Source: Alviniconcha marisindica (Eukaryota; Mollusca; Gastropoda; Provannidae). From it: a stretch of 64,000 bases of DNA. Below are positions 1 to 13,259 of this stretch, one piece after another. Positions within the stretch are counted from its first letter, which is position 1; each line of letters begins with the position of its first letter. The stretch spans positions 348,501 to 412,500 of the forward strand of contig JABMCL010000658.1 in the NCBI GenBank assembly GCA_018857735.1, read 5' to 3'. Made by a program: the position numbers and the translations under genes. The notes beneath the pieces were generated by a model, which saw nothing but the letters and a program-made list of their open reading frames with translations, was not told where the DNA came from and did no database searches.

Positions 1-450
1 CTTGTTCAGCACTTTGAGCTGCAGAGTAGGCGCATTAGAAATTTCCCCAATATCATTATTAAGCCCGGTGTAGGCCAGAATATACTTTAAATTAACGTGC
101 TTCGCCTGCTGCCAGGAATTCTGCCTTCTCGATTCATTCAACTTCCAAATGTTCTCAATCTTCCATCAGCATAAATGACGCGTCACGACTAGTGAAGTAG
201 ACTGACTTCTCACTGCGATTTCATTGACAGTTAGACAGTTCTTCTTCCTGGTGTAACCTTCGTGGCTATGTCTTGTCAAGAATCAATCACTTAATTCGAT
301 GGTATCCGACTATCGTCTATTTCATTAAAGTAAAATTCATCCCTAACAGCACGATTTTCTTAGTCATAGTGCAAAATTGCCTCACTTGTGCTGCGGCAAC
401 ACAAAACTTTGTGGAACTGTCAGTTTCAGTCATCCGTCATTTTAAATTGG

Positions 451-496
<46 letters not shown>

Positions 497-2500
497 ATAT
501 ATATATATATATATATAATCTATGTACCTTTGGTGGAGTTTATGTACTTTGTATTTATTATGTTACTTTGGTATAATCGTTATGATGGGATGGGCGTTAA
601 AAAACAATTATCTGTCTACCTTGTACAGTTTACCCGCAAGCCGGGATGTGCCGAGTTACCGTAGGCGATTCAGGTCTTTGTTGTTGTGTTCATGTGACGT
701 TTTTTCCACCGCTAATTAGCTCCTTTTGCTTCTTTCCAGCGTTAAACAACCTCCTTTGTTTGTTCATCAATTATTCTGTACATTCTGCCCAGCGCTAAAT
801 GAATCCCTTTCTTTTTCTCGTCAATCATTTCGTGCTGTTTGAAAAATTTGTCTTCAAAACACCCACGGCGCTGGAATACATTAATTTTGGTCAAGCAACG
901 TCAATTCCAACAAACCGTTGCGAATTTCCCAGTATTACTACGAATACGCCTACCTCCCGCCCCCCTCTCTACATTGCCTGAACCACCGTGAAACCCAGCG
1001 GGTGCAGGTGAAAAACCTGGATTCTTGCCAAGGGAACAAACCTGATTCCAGGTTTGATCAGTGGGAATGGCACCATATGTCCTGGCCAAGTGTTTAGACT
1101 GAAGGCAATCGAGATTGCAGCAGCTCGGGCCAGCCCCACAGTGTGTTTGGAATTGAATTGGTCAGCGGCTGGTGGGAAGGCCAACAGCCGTGCCCGCCGC
1201 ATCAGTCTGTCACAAGCGCCTGCTCTGGAGTTAGCCAAATAGAACTACCTTCTAGCTGTTGCTTGTCCGGCCAGCAACATTTGTACAGCATACTATTATC
1301 ACTATTGTGAGCTTCACATAACGTACTTATATACCTAGCATTGCACTGTACTTGTAGTGCCGGGTGTTTTCTGGATGGGTGTGTAACATAACAATGATCG
1401 GCATCATTTGACAAGCCAGACTAAGTAACTCAGCATCACCTCCGGAAAGTCATCCACATCCTTTCATCAATCGCCTGAAGAGGACTCTGACACTGCCAAG
1501 CTTAAACTAGTTGAAGGCTTTGACCAGTACTGAACTGGGCAAGGATGGGGGCAGGGTCATCAAGATCAGGGTCACCCAAACCGCACGAGGGCACGAAGTG
1601 ACAAAGGGTCACAGAAGCTGAAATAATCTTTACAAAGCTGCCAGTGATGGACGACACTGACAATGGCATGAAGCTGAAGACCAACGATGACAGAAGCCCT
1701 CCCTGAGAACATGTCTGAAAATACCTTTCTCTGATCCCCACAATGTCAATGCAACAAAATACTATAGTTATACTTCTTACGGTTATAAACTGAACACATT
1801 CACCAGGAATACACACAGGCTGTTCTTTTGCTTGTTATAAAATGGATTGGGTTAGATAAATGCGAATGGCCGACAAGAAGGCAGGTTAGAACAGTCTCTT
1901 CTCTTCTGTTTGCATTTGAGCAGCCGGATTTATAGACATTTGTTTCATTCTAGCATAATCTCGTGTATTTGGTTTTCTGGGAATTCATCCCCTTCATGTA
2001 GCCCGCGTTTGATTACATATTTCTTATGTCAGGTTTCAGATCAGACAAAGGTACGAGTTCATCTGAGATATCACAATCTAGTGCATCTTTGAAGCAGCCT
2101 CGAATAGTAATACTAAATCACATTCTAAGTCAAAGTCACCATGTTGTCACCAGAAAGTTTGAACAAAGGAACAGAGGGAGGTAAGGAGTCGAGTTGACAA
2201 TAACCATATCAGCCTAAATGCTTTCTAAAATTGTTTTCATGACAAGAATCGAAAAAGCACAAGAATATGTCCTGGTAAAAATGTGACTGCACAGTACCCA
2301 ATCCCTACGGAAGTTAACTATATTGTAATTTATAAATATGTTGTTTTTAAGGGCAAACCATTGTTTAACAGTTCTTACAAAAACCTGTATCAGTGGACTA
2401 CCATTATTTGTTTTTTTGGCATGGAGTATATTGTACTTTGCAAGAAAACTAAAAAGATCCAAAATTTTGTCAGTATGCATTGACCGGGCGGAAAACACCA
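1..2500. other. No recognisable gene
   Basis: AT-rich sequence with small chance ORFs. The open stretch at 1502-1816 on the minus strand reads without internal stops, but shows neither splice sites nor family resemblance. A (TA)n tract lies at about 452-517. Confidence 0.5.
452..517. repeat. (TA)n microsatellite
   Basis: About 65 bp of imperfect TA repeats. Confidence 0.95.
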
Positions 2501-2615
2501 AGTTACTTACTTACTTAGCCTGAGCTGTGTACAGTGGGAAAATGTGTACAAAACAAATAGATCTACAAAATCAGGCCAGAACACCCGAATTTTAGCACAA
2601 TTCCTGAACATAATA

Positions 2616-2620
<5 letters not shown>

Positions 2621-2710
<90 letters not shown>
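2621..2710. repeat. Compound (CT)n(AT)n microsatellite
   Basis: (CT) about 21 copies followed by (AT) about 23 copies. Confidence 0.95.
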
Positions 2711-2713
<3 letters not shown>

Positions 2714-2779
2714 ATACATATTTATAAATGTTTTGGCACTACCTCCTGACATGCATTTCCATACTTCATTAATATTACA

Positions 2780-3990
2780 GTGTTCTTCAAACTCAAGTCC
2801 AAGCTTGGCTTGGATATTTCTGAGTGCACAATACCTTATACAACATGAAATTTACAATGGCATCAGGGTATTTTACTTTAAAATCTTCATAAGAAAGATA
2901 CCCAATTGGTCCCAATAAATGACCATTGACACAGTATTCTTGTCTCTCCATGTATTAAATATATAATGTGGATGCTCAGCAGCAAAATCACGAAAGGAAC
3001 TAGGAACACATTAATTTATAACAAAACATTCCTGTAATGTTTGAATACACCAACCCAAAAACAATTGTTTGCTCTCAGCATAAAAATATAGTTCACAAAT
3101 TCTCCTCTGTCCTTTATCAATTTAACAGCCAGACACAATGCATGTGAGATTTTGTGTTATTTTATCATCATTGCTAAGGATTCTCTTCTGCCAAGTAATC
3201 TTTAAGCTAAATTAAAGCAGCCAAAGAACTTTTCACATCAACCATTTAAGTCTGCCTGCTTCATATATCTGGAACATCCAAGTTCTTTTTATTTTCTCCT
3301 TTTTCTCAGTCTAGAAAGAACGTTGCATCATCAGAGAACTGAAATTTTAAAAAAAATCCTCATCAGCGACCTTGCCCTAAAGTTACTTTGGCATCTCATG
3401 ATGGACATAAGAAATCATAAGAAACGAATATGGCAACATGGGATTACCCTGTTGCGTACCTCTTTGAATACGAAACCATTCAGAGTATTGTCCATTAACT
3501 GACACACAGAACTTAATATTACAATAAAAACTGATATCCACTGTGTAATATTACTACCAAAGTTGAATTTTAATTTAACCAATGACTTCTTCATGAATGA
3601 CCACACCACACTGTCAAAGGTCTTTTCAAAGTCAACTATGAAGAGCAGGCCATGTACATTATGCTAGCTTGAATAAGATACTCTAATATTTTTTCAAGTA
3701 AACCACCCTTTACGGAATCCTTTCTGATTTTCAGATATAAGCTTAGGTAGGACCGATTTTAAGCATTGTGCAATGCAAGATGAAGCAACCTTGTAGCCTA
3801 TGTTTAGCAGAGCAACTGGTCTCCAGTTTTTCAAAAAGCTCTTATCTGTACCTTCATTTCTCAATGCATGTTATTACACCCTGCTTCTGGATATTGACAC
3901 GTCTCCCTTTTCAAAACCATAATTTACTCAAGACAAAAGAAACACGCCTATCTCCAATTTTCAAAAATCTTATCTTTCAAGTCAGTGACA
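2780..3990 (-). pseudogene. Decayed non-LTR retrotransposon (reverse transcriptase fragment)
   Basis: Reading the minus strand across several frameshifts and stops gives the usual order of reverse-transcriptase blocks: LKNWRPVALLN (about 3.83 kb), LISENQKGFRKG (3.73 kb), LLFIVDFEKTFDSV (3.63 kb), NIKFCVSVNGQYSEWFRIQRGTQQG across a shift (3.50 kb), then GHLLGPIGYLSYEDFKVKYP near 2.88 kb, typical of the C-terminal part of L1/Tx1-like LINEs of marine invertebrates. The YADD block is not visible. Clearly inactive. Confidence 0.8.
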
Positions 3991-3999
3991 TTGTGACAG

Positions 4000-5012
4000 A
4001 GCAATGATGGTGCTGTTATCATTATTTTTAAAGAATGATAGCAATACTGTTGTTGCTAAGCAGTGGTCACATGGTGTAGTTAATTATGCATGTGCAGGTG
4101 AATGCACATTGCACAGGTGTTTCTGTTGTATTGCACTAGCATGCCCACATGACCTGGTGACAAATCATGCCAAAAGGTACATTTGCTGCATGTTTTGTCA
4201 CCCCTTCGCCAACAACACTATGTCTTTCCTCTTCCCTTGAGATATGTGTGTGTGTGTGTGCACATGTTGTGTTGTATTGTGTTGTTTTATTATCTTCATG
4301 TCAAAGTGATATCTGAAATTTTAATGAGGCTGAAGGTAAACAAAGACTGACTTCGGTTGTGACAAGTTTTTATTTTACTTTTTTTTTTATTGATCATTAT
4401 AAACTTGTTTGTTTATTAGAATGTTTTACTGTTACACTGTACTCCTGGTGAAGTTTACAATATAATAATATTAATATGTGCCTAACATGTTTTCAGTATT
4501 ATTATCATAACATCAATCACACAACATCAATGACAGTCATGAAGCAAGAAAGATCAGAGTAAGATAATTGATTATTCAATGGATTCATCACATTTTCAAA
4601 AGAACTGTAGTGTAAGCAGTCTGCAGAAAAATGTCTGATTAACTGCTTTTGAAGTACTTTCACAGAACTAGTGCTATACATTTTAGCCCCTTCACTGCCC
4701 CAGCCTGTAAAATTTCCATGCCTATGTACATGTGCTTACAAACAGAATATTTGTTCTGGTCCTATCCTATAAGAAATCTTTCACTACTGTGCATTTTGAT
4801 GAAAATCCTTTCAAATGCTAATGCAAAGGAGAAAAACGGATTTTAAGGATTTAACATTGCAGACTTTGTTGATTGGGTTTCAGTGATGGTACAGTGTGGC
4901 AGTGAAAGGGTTAATCACTGTATACCATTTTGTTTCATTGGTCTTTATTGCTTTTATACTCTCTCTCTCTCTCTCGTTCACTCTGATTATCTCTCTCTGT
5001 CTCTGCCTCTCC

Positions 5013-5071
<59 letters not shown>

Positions 5072-5600
5072 TTACACTCTATTACACTCTGTAAATTACA
5101 GGAACTGATACCTAAGAAAAGTAAGCTAAAAAGGTAGAATAACTGCATGATTTGTCACCAACTCGTAGGTGACGGCAATGCTGTAGTTCAAAACACGCTC
5201 TGGTGACAAAATGAGCCACAACATACCCCTTCTGATGGTCTTTACTGCTTTTCAATTCCTTGTCCATGTGGGGGAGGGTTGTTGTTGTTGTTGCGTTTTT
5301 ATTTATTTTTTATTTTTGTTTGTTGTTGTTGTTCTGGGGGGAATTTGTTTTTATATTATACTCAATTTAGGGACACCTGACCACATATTTGCAGTTGGAC
5401 ACAGACCACAAATCATCTTCACATTTTACTTTTTAAACATTTTACAGTAAACTGCATGTCAAAAACAATCAGTCAGACAAAGGACAGGTACTAAGGTAGT
5501 CATACTTATACTAGTTATAGTACACTCTACCACTTTTACCAATATCCCAGTAAACATACCACATCCAATTCAGAAGCATTTTGGTTACAGCCAGTTATTA
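4000..5600. other. No gene seen; microsatellites only
   Basis: Contains a (GT)n at 4245-4260, (CT)n at 4962-4975 and a (CA)n of about 27 units at 5016-5069. Remaining sequence is AT-rich without coding character. Confidence 0.5.
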
Positions 5601-5639
5601 CCATTATGGCCAGCATGCAGCCAGAATTGGAATGGACAT

Positions 5640-6080
5640 ATCATATAATATATATATATATATATAACGGATCCAATTTCTCACATTCAATGTGGTTCCG
5701 TTCTTCCAAAGAAGGCTCTGATCATATGGTGCCAAACCAACCTGGATCCAATCTGGATGGCCTGGTCAGGTTTTGGCCAAATGCATCTGGTCTGGAAGCA
5801 AACCGGTGTGCAAGAATCATCAGGCCTGGCTCTGGCAGAACACAACCAGCCCACTACCACCTTCCCTCTTTCAGACTCAGAAGCATTCTTCCATCTACAC
5901 AGCATGGTTCATATTGTGCAAACCTAGCCTGGATCTGATTTGGTTCTGGCTGACTGTGTCAGGTTTTGGCTAAATGGATCCAGTCCAGAAGCAAGCCAGT
6001 ATGCAAGAATAATCCGGCCCATTTCTGGCTAATGCTTCTAAGCCAATCCAGAATGGATGTGAATCAGATCCGGTTGTTTA
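5640..6080. repeat. Two diverged copies of a roughly 190-bp unit
   Basis: CTGGATC...GTCAGGTTTTGGC...CAGTCCAGAAGCAA-type text at 5745-5870 recurs at 5928-6060. Confidence 0.6.
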
Positions 6081-7589
6081 CTGAGATGCTACATCACATA
6101 GTAGCTTGCCTGGTATTAATATTAGTAACTAGGCTTATTTCTGTCTCAATTGTGTCAATTATTTCCCTCTCAAAAACACCATGCATTCACTAATCAGATA
6201 AAACAAAACTAACAAAACAGTGAAGCACACACATATGACATTGACAGTAACATGACAGTAACACCGTTATTGCAGTAATCAAATAGACTACCTCCCCCTT
6301 CCTCAACCCTAGGGGGATGACCTCATTAAATGATTAATAAATGCCAGGACTCTGGCATATTATCACTGTATCAATCTGATTGTGCATTGTTCTGAATCAC
6401 AACAGTGTGTGCAGTGTATCACTAATAGTTATAGTCTGATACTCATTCACTAGTTAAACTTGCACTGTCTAATGTGCCTAGTCTGAAATGACCTTGGTCA
6501 GGACTACATCAGTACATGTATGAGAGCTTGTCACTGGTCTGATGTGTCATTACTCAGTGTACTGTCAATGTCCACAATGATCCGGTATTGATTGCTAAAC
6601 AGAATTAATCAGTCACTGACTAAAGGACTGCACGTGCTGTGACATGGCATCACTGACAGCATGGAATGGCCCAACTTGACTGAGCAAATGGACCGACTGG
6701 CCGAAACTGAGTGACCGATCATGCTGACATATTTGAATAACTTGACCAAATCAACTTGACCATAGATTGATTAGACCAGATGGGCCAACTGGACAGTGGT
6801 CAGTGCAGTCTAGTCCACAACTGGAGTGGACAAACCAGTGCGACTAGATGGACTGACTGAATTTTTATGAGTTATAAGACAGCCCAGACTGGACCAGGCT
6901 AATCAAGTAAATATTATCAAACTGGATGAGCTAACTGGACTGTCCAGACCTACTCGGCTACTGGATCTGACAGATACACAGACTGGTAATGGAATGAACA
7001 GACTGAATGGACAAGACAGGCTGATTGCATTTGCATTTGAACATGTATGTATCAGATGGAATAAACAAAATGGAGACCAAATCAGCTACTGAACTAGACC
7101 AATGCTGTAAGGGGTAAGTTCTGTGATCTATTAACTGGATAGAATCAGACTGGATAGTCTTAAAAGAATCAGATGCACCATATTAGACCCATCTTATTGG
7201 ATCTGGCACACTGGACTAGACCATCTAAACGGACTGGACCAGGCTGACCAGACTGGACAGGATGGTCTGACTGGATCAAGTGGATTGAATTGGCCTCCAG
7301 AGACAGACAGGATCAAATAGACAAGACTGGGCTTGCAGGACGTGGAACTGTGTTTAGTCAACATAATTAGACAGAACGGATGATTAGACCGGATCAGTGG
7401 ATGGACCAAATGTGACCAATAAGAGCTGAACAGATCCATCTGTGGACAGTTTTCTATAATGGACCAAATTAGATAGGCCAAAATACTTTTAAATGTAACA
7501 GTAACAGTCCAGTTGGCCAGGGAAGACCAACTGAATTAGATGACTACAGACTAGATTTGATCAGCTGATCATTAGTTGATGGGATGAAG

Positions 7590-8014
7590 CAAACACCAAG
7601 CACTGGTTTACAACATCCTTCCTTCAACCACTGCCATATTTAGTTACGCCACTGGGTCCAGAAAACTGTCAGCTGTTGGAGCTCAAACAGTAGTAAGTTT
7701 GTTACAAAAAACTCAGATTATATCAAACGTTTGTTTTATAACTGACTATGTTGCTTACGCCAGCTCAAATAAAACCAAGATTGTTTGAATCAAGACAGAA
7801 CTCTTTTTTTTACCCGGGGTGGATGCGCCTTATGTTTACATGCGTGTTTGGGAACTAGGTTGCTTCTACAGTCATATTAGTACCCAAACCTTTCAGAGGG
7901 CACTGACAGCTTTGGTGGAAAGCTGCGCAGAGATAAAGAGTGCCCCTTCAGTGGCGTAACCAAATCTGGCAGAGTTTGGAGGAAGGTGCCAGAAAGCAAT
8001 GCTCAGAGTGTGGG
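7590..8014. mobile_element. Inverted-repeat (MITE-like) element
   Basis: Left arm 7597-7651 contains GGTTTACAACATCCTTCC and TTTAGTTACGCCACTG; its reverse complement reappears, about 80% alike, at 7949-7990 (CAGTGGCGTAACCAAATC). The right tip (GAAAGCAATGCTCAGAGTGT) resembles the ends of the element at 58.84-59.37 kb. Confidence 0.65.
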
Positions 8015-8224
8015 GATGAAGCTGACTGAACTGACAGGACTGCAGGGTGAACTATCTGGACCAGGCTTACATTATATAACAATTAACACACTATATAGAC
8101 TTGACTGGACAGATGGATTGCATCAATAGGAATAACACTATACCTGGTGATCTCATTGGCTGACCAGACTGTGGACAGGATATTCTGAGAATAGTTCACA
8201 AAGACTGAACTGGACAGGACCAGC

Positions 8225-8460
8225 TGAACTGGGGAGTAGGGATCATAAGGTCTCGGGTTTGAATCCTGGTAGGAGCGGTGGGAGAATTTTCTTCTCCGGG
8301 GTCAACTTTCTGTGCTGATGTTTATTTCAAACGGTATTTGTTCCACTACTGTGTTCTTGCAGTAGCACGTAAAAGATCCCAATCATTCTGCCAAAATGCA
8401 GGTGGCAGGTTACAGCTTAACAATAACATGTATGCACCCTATGTATGTGGTTTTGCATGA
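8225..8460 (+). mobile_element. tRNA-derived SINE (family B), partial
   Basis: B-box-like GGTTTGAATCCTGGTAGG, then AATTTTCTTCTCCGGGGTC and GCACGTAAAAGATCCCA, which mirrors GTGCACGTTAAAAATCCCA in the copy at 25.63-25.96 kb. A box eroded. Confidence 0.7.
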
Positions 8461-9069
8461 GGTGAGGTGACAAGGTGCATGGTTGCATGGTGTACACAGA
8501 ACGTGCTGACAGCAGCAGTTCCATGTGGCACCTGCCACATAACAACAAAACAGCACTGTAACTTGTGTAACTTGTAAGTACACCACTTCAGTGGATATTA
8601 AAAAAACATGCTAGAAAAAGCTAGTCATTCATTCAGAATCGCATGTGACATGAGTGCAGCGAGTCTGCTCGAGAACGGAGAATAGTGCTATATATTATTA
8701 TCTATATATATATAAAATGATCAACAACAACAACCAATTCAACAAAATTAGATTGGACAGGCCAACCGGACTGGGTTGGGCAGCACGAGGATGGAGAATG
8801 CCTACTGAAAAGGGTTGGACCAGATTGAACCGACCGGTTGAAAGGATGGATGGATGGTTCGGACTAGACTGGACTAAGTGGACTGGAACTTTCAGAAACC
8901 AAGAACAAGTCAACTGGAAATAGGAACAATAGGATTGGGTGAACTGAGTGGACTGTACTGAAAGGATTCGACCAGGCGCTGACCAATTGGATCAGACAAA
9001 TCAGATTAGGCCTGATGAACACACTGGACAGGAAGGGCCAGACTGGACTCGATGCTACGATAAATATAA

Positions 9070-10300
9070 TGCTATTGCCAGTATATATTATTTTTGTGAT
9101 GTCCTTTTCGGGGGAGGGGGGGTTGAGGGGGGGAGAAGGGGAAGAGGGGGGGAAAGGGGGAGGAAGAGGGAGGGCGATCTTCTTCCTCTCACTGTCAGCC
9201 TCAGTTTTCAACCAGCTCATCAGTATGCTAGTGAAGTCAGATCTGAACTTCACTTTTATCTGATTACGTGCACAGGTCTTGCAAGTAGTACTACTACTAG
9301 TAATTATATTCCAGTAGTCACACTCACAGATATTGCAAATTTTCAACCTACTTTGACAGTCAGAGTCTAATGAGATAGAAATCAGATTTTTTCTTTTTTC
9401 TTTTTTTTCTCCACACACAAAAAAAGTTTCACAAACTCTAGTCTGAAGATATTTTGCTGTGAAATTGAAAAAGGATTTTTCTTCTTCTAATTACATTTGG
9501 GGTTGCAGTGCTCAGTAAATTCTCTTGTCCTAGCAACCACTTTATAAAAAATAAAAAATAAAATTAAAAAAAATAAAAGGGGGGGAGAGAAAGCTGTTCG
9601 TTTTCCTTGTTTTTGGATTTGGGTAATATTGGTCAATAATAACGGAGTTAAACAGCATGGAACTGCCCTTGTTCAATACTTGCAGTCTGTCTCTGTAGTT
9701 TGACTTAGTCTGAGACAAAAGGCACAGCAAAAGGTTCTTAGCATAATCCCAAGACTGTAATCAAAGTTTCTAACAAATTTTTTTTGGACATCACTATATG
9801 ACAGAAATGGTCACAAAATGTGGGGGGGGGGGGGAGAGAGAATGTGTGTGTGTATGACTATGAGTCACTGTATGCACCCGCGTGTGCGTGGGTATGTGTG
9901 TGCATGCACATGTTTACACCAGGTTCAGTGATTAATATTCACTTTGTCTAACATCAAAATTGGGGAACCACATTTCACTAGTTTCCTTTTTTTCTGTAAA
10001 AATTTATAGTTGCCAATACTTACTTGCTCAGCAACATGTATCATTGTCTGAATCTGCTTCACAATTTTTATGGATTAATGCTAATCACTAAAATCAGACC
10101 AATTCAAAGAAGAAAAGTCAACTGCTACATGTACACTCTGATTACCAGCTGCAACTACAGAAGAGGTGAGTGATGTAATCCATTAATGATTAATAATGTG
10201 GCTGGGTGTGATGTGCTTGGCAAAACAAAAACAAAACAAAATTAATCAAAAATATGGGGGTGTGGCACCTTAGGTATGACATATATATATCCACAGTGGT
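9070..10300. other. No gene seen
   Basis: G-rich purine tract at 9112-9176, A/T homopolymer stretches near 9540-9590 and a G13 run at 9822-9834. Open frames here come from purine strand bias. Confidence 0.5.
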
Positions 10301-10308
10301 CAACCTAC

Positions 10309-10450
10309 CTTTTTGTAAACAATGTAGTTGGGATTCTCCTCGTGGCTGTGCTGGCCATTAGCAGGAAGTGTGGTGGGCAATGATTCCGACCTCTTGCTGT
10401 GCCGGTGGGCCATGCTCTTCCCCTCTAGGGCCGCAGTAAGCTGCTTTGTA
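10309..10450 (-). CDS. Coding exon of an unidentified gene (gene 2, exon b)
   Basis: Open frame with TKQLTAALEGKSMAHRHSKR then SESLPTTLPANGQHSHEENP and NYIVYKK, closing on AAG|GTAGGT. Composition (Ser/His/Arg-rich linker, then NYIVYKK) looks like real protein. If translation starts at the internal ATG (10413) this is a 35-codon first exon; otherwise it continues from exon a with a matching phase. Function not recognised; no later exon found to the left. Confidence 0.6.
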
Positions 10451-10828
10451 CTCACATCAAGTAATCAACAAAACCACAACGCCTGCCACCTTGACACCAC
10501 CACCACAGATAGCTAGCTGCAAAACGCACGTTGTCTGATGCCAGCACATGTGCGAAGGAAAATTGCTCCTTTCCAATCGATTACCACTAGCCCCGATGGC
10601 CGGCTGGCATGACTGTCCGGCCTGCCGCCTGGGAAGGATTCATTGCCATTCAGCACGCGAATGTCAGGAGACGGTGCCAGACTCAGCACCAAGCGTCAGT
10701 TAAATATTTAATACAAAGTGCTACTTAATGCCCATTAATAGTGTCATGCAAAGCACCTACATGAATATTTGATGCTGCCTCACTAAGACATCGCCTCTAA
10801 TAAAAAAAAAAGAAGAAGAAAATCTCAC

Positions 10829-10938
10829 ATTTTGGTTGTCTTCAAGAATACGACGAACTGGTTGAAATCGGGTAAAACCTGTGCAGGCACCAGTCTCCGA
10901 ATCTCAAGTTTCACATTGTCAGCCGTAGAAAGATAAAT
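10829..10938 (-). CDS. Candidate upstream coding exon of gene 2 (exon a)
   Basis: IYLSTADNVKLEIRRLVPAQ then VLPDFNQFVVFLKTTK between GTACAG and AAAAT|GTGAGA. Two leftover bases plus one from exon b (acceptor TGTGAG|T, 10450) complete an Ile codon, giving a continuous frame into exon b. No start codon found upstream in frame: an earlier exon must exist, or this is not translated. Confidence 0.45.
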
Positions 10939-10959
10939 CTGTACATATTTCCAGACACA

Positions 10960-11620
10960 AAAACAGTGTAGTTTTCATCACAACGCACACACTACCAGAA
11001 CCCGCTGCCGAATGATGCTGTCGAGACAGCGCTTCGGCACTATCTTCCCTACACAGACTGATCGGCGAGGAACCGTCTGCTACTCCTCGGCCGCCTAGGG
11101 GCCATTCAGACGAAATCTGGGCCGATCGCCCATCAAGGCGAAATATAGCCGCCGATGCATCGGAATCACGCCTTCCCACTGTAGAAAAGCAACTATGCAC
11201 GCCGCCATTCGAAACTATCAGGCGAGTCCATAATTAGTGAATGCTGCTTCCGCAGGATTCTCAGCTGAGCAACCGTTTCTCATCTTGGGTGCCTGCAGCA
11301 GACCACATGGGGTCAGCAAAGTGAAAGCCGAACTTTTTTCTGGATGGATATATTTACAGCCTCATTTTCACCTCCGCAGCAGTGCGTTCATGTTGAATAC
11401 CCTGCCAACTTGTAAATTAGAAATCGAACACGATCACAACGTTGCGAGGGGCCAAGAAACACTAGCAATGCTAATTTGACATATGACAAATCGTTCGCAG
11501 TGACCTCCATGTTGAATACGATTAGCGCCAAATCGATAATTCCACAGCTGATTGGTCAATGCTCTAGAAGCGTCATCTGGCAGTCGCAGACAGAACTAAA
11601 ATGGTAAATAAAAGGGGAAG
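10960..11620 (-). promoter_or_regulatory. Probable promoter area of gene 2
   Basis: CpG-rich and unique. It contains ATGGCGGC-type sequence on the minus strand near 11196-11209 and an inverted CCAAT box (GATTGGTCAAT) near 11552. An open minus-strand frame of 93 codons (10919-11200) crosses this region, but its frame does not join exon a, and I do not call it a protein. Confidence 0.35.
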
Positions 11621-13259
11621 TAATAGGTCTTCCCGAGGTATGCATTGAAAGAAGAAGTTACGTCCCATCATCTTCGGTGTTACATCTGCATCTGGCGAAT
11701 TTCATAACACTGTGAACTCTGATACACTTCGTTGAATGACACTTGATGGAATCAACATTTTACCCGAGTCAAGACAACATACCTCCTTGAAAATCAATTT
11801 GTTCACTTAGCAAATTTTACGAAAATGTCACAGAGGAATCAAAAGCGAGACCATTTTCAAATGTGTCACTCAATCGACACTCATCTGTTGAACTGAAAAG
11901 CATTTTTTGAAAGACTACGGTGCACTCAAGATATAAAACCTCAAGAAAAAAAAGTTCTGTATGTCCAGTTTGCGCTATCCAACACAGTGGAACATTAAAC
12001 TTGAGTGTTGCGCTTGTGTTTTAGTGGCTTGATACTACCACTTATTCTGTAGGTTATTCAGTTAGTAGTTTATATCATTTCATCCGATGCCACATCTAGT
12101 GCATTTTGCTTTCAGCATTATAAAGTATAGTCCACAGTCTCCAAGACCAATAACCAAAGCAGGATACGCAGACAATTTTCATTGTTTACTTGTCAATCCA
12201 TCGGTTCGCCCCCAAAATGTGCAAATGTTTTGTGTTGCCCAAAGTCAGTGGTCTTTTTAACCTTTTGTGTTTGGACCCAAAATGTTTCAGTTAAATTACA
12301 TCCAAAGTTACACCAAATATACGCATGTGTGTACGAATGCATGTTTGTGTGCAAACATGTGTGCACATGAATTCATGTGTGCATGCATACATGTGTGTGT
12401 ATAAATGCATATGTGCATATGAATGCATGTGTGTGTGCATGCATGTGTGTGTGCATGCATGTGTGTGTGCATGCATGTGTGTGTATGAATGCATGTACAT
12501 GTGCAAGCATGTGTGGGTGGGTGCGGGTGAGAGACAGACATAGAGAAACAAAAAAAGAATGTAAGAACCATTTATAATTAATTTTCTTACCAGCATATAG
12601 TACCCACAATCATTGAAGCACACGCAAACACAGACACTCCAGTACACAAATACAGTGCATTTCCTAACAGAATGAACACAAATTTGTCACCAGTGTTCCA
12701 TGATCCAAACATGCTGAGACAATATTATTTCTCAATGTTCATTCTCTGCAAGCTTTGCAAATTACAAACATACAGTAAGTGGGTCAAACTAAATCGGGGA
12801 ATGTACACTGACATTTTGCTAACCAGACCTTTACCATAAAAGTAAATCTTTAAAAGACAAAACCGAAAGATTCCCAGGAATCCCCATACAACTGCCTGTC
12901 CAAAGCAAATGCAGACCACCTTCAAGTTGTAACACACATGATTATGTATGTCAGGTAAAACAAGACTGATGTCAAATATAGACTAGAAGTAAGAACAAGT
13001 TTTCTTTAAAAATCTGAAACAGTCTTTCAAAGACCTGCCTTAAAATATGTAGCATCTGAGCAAACACCCACAACATGAAAGTTTTTGGTTGAGGTATAAA
13101 AAGCACAGTTCCCCCCCCCCCCCCCCCCATCCCACTGAAAATGTGCAAGTTCACATGCACTTACACAAATGTACACACATGCATGCTTCCTCACACCTAT
13201 CTTTTTTATAATGCAAGACACATGTACTGGCTATTTATAATGCTAAAACATACAGTCAG
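11621..13259. other. Intergenic stretch with the THADA 3' UTR
   Basis: AT-rich, no ORF of interest. It holds the likely 3' UTR just downstream (left) of the THADA stop, a C15-17 homopolymer at 13111-13128 and the CATGTGTG minisatellite listed separately. No clear polyadenylation site picked. Confidence 0.4.
12320..12530. repeat. TGTGTGCATGCA minisatellite
   Basis: About 200 bp of ATGCATGTGTGTG-like units in the THADA 3' flank; it yields long His/Cys-rich shadow ORFs on both strands. Confidence 0.9.

Larger units (their letters stand above)
6640..9060. repeat. Degenerate GACTGGACA-type repeat field
   Basis: Dense, irregular recurrence of words such as GACTGGAC, AGACTGGA and GGACCAGGCTGA at 6660-7480 and again at 8010-8240 and 8745-9060, interrupted by an inverted-repeat element and a SINE. 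It looks like an old, very diverged minisatellite. ORFs inside it (for example 7194-7481 minus, 8654-8923 plus) are by-products. Confidence 0.6.

Noticed and set aside
1502..1816. 104-codon minus-strand ORF
   Set aside because: No splice sites in phase with gene 2 and no recognisable domain; kept only as a possible chance frame.
10919..11200. 93-codon minus-strand ORF
   Set aside because: Overlaps the CpG-rich promoter area; its frame does not join the neighbouring candidate exon and it shows no family resemblance.
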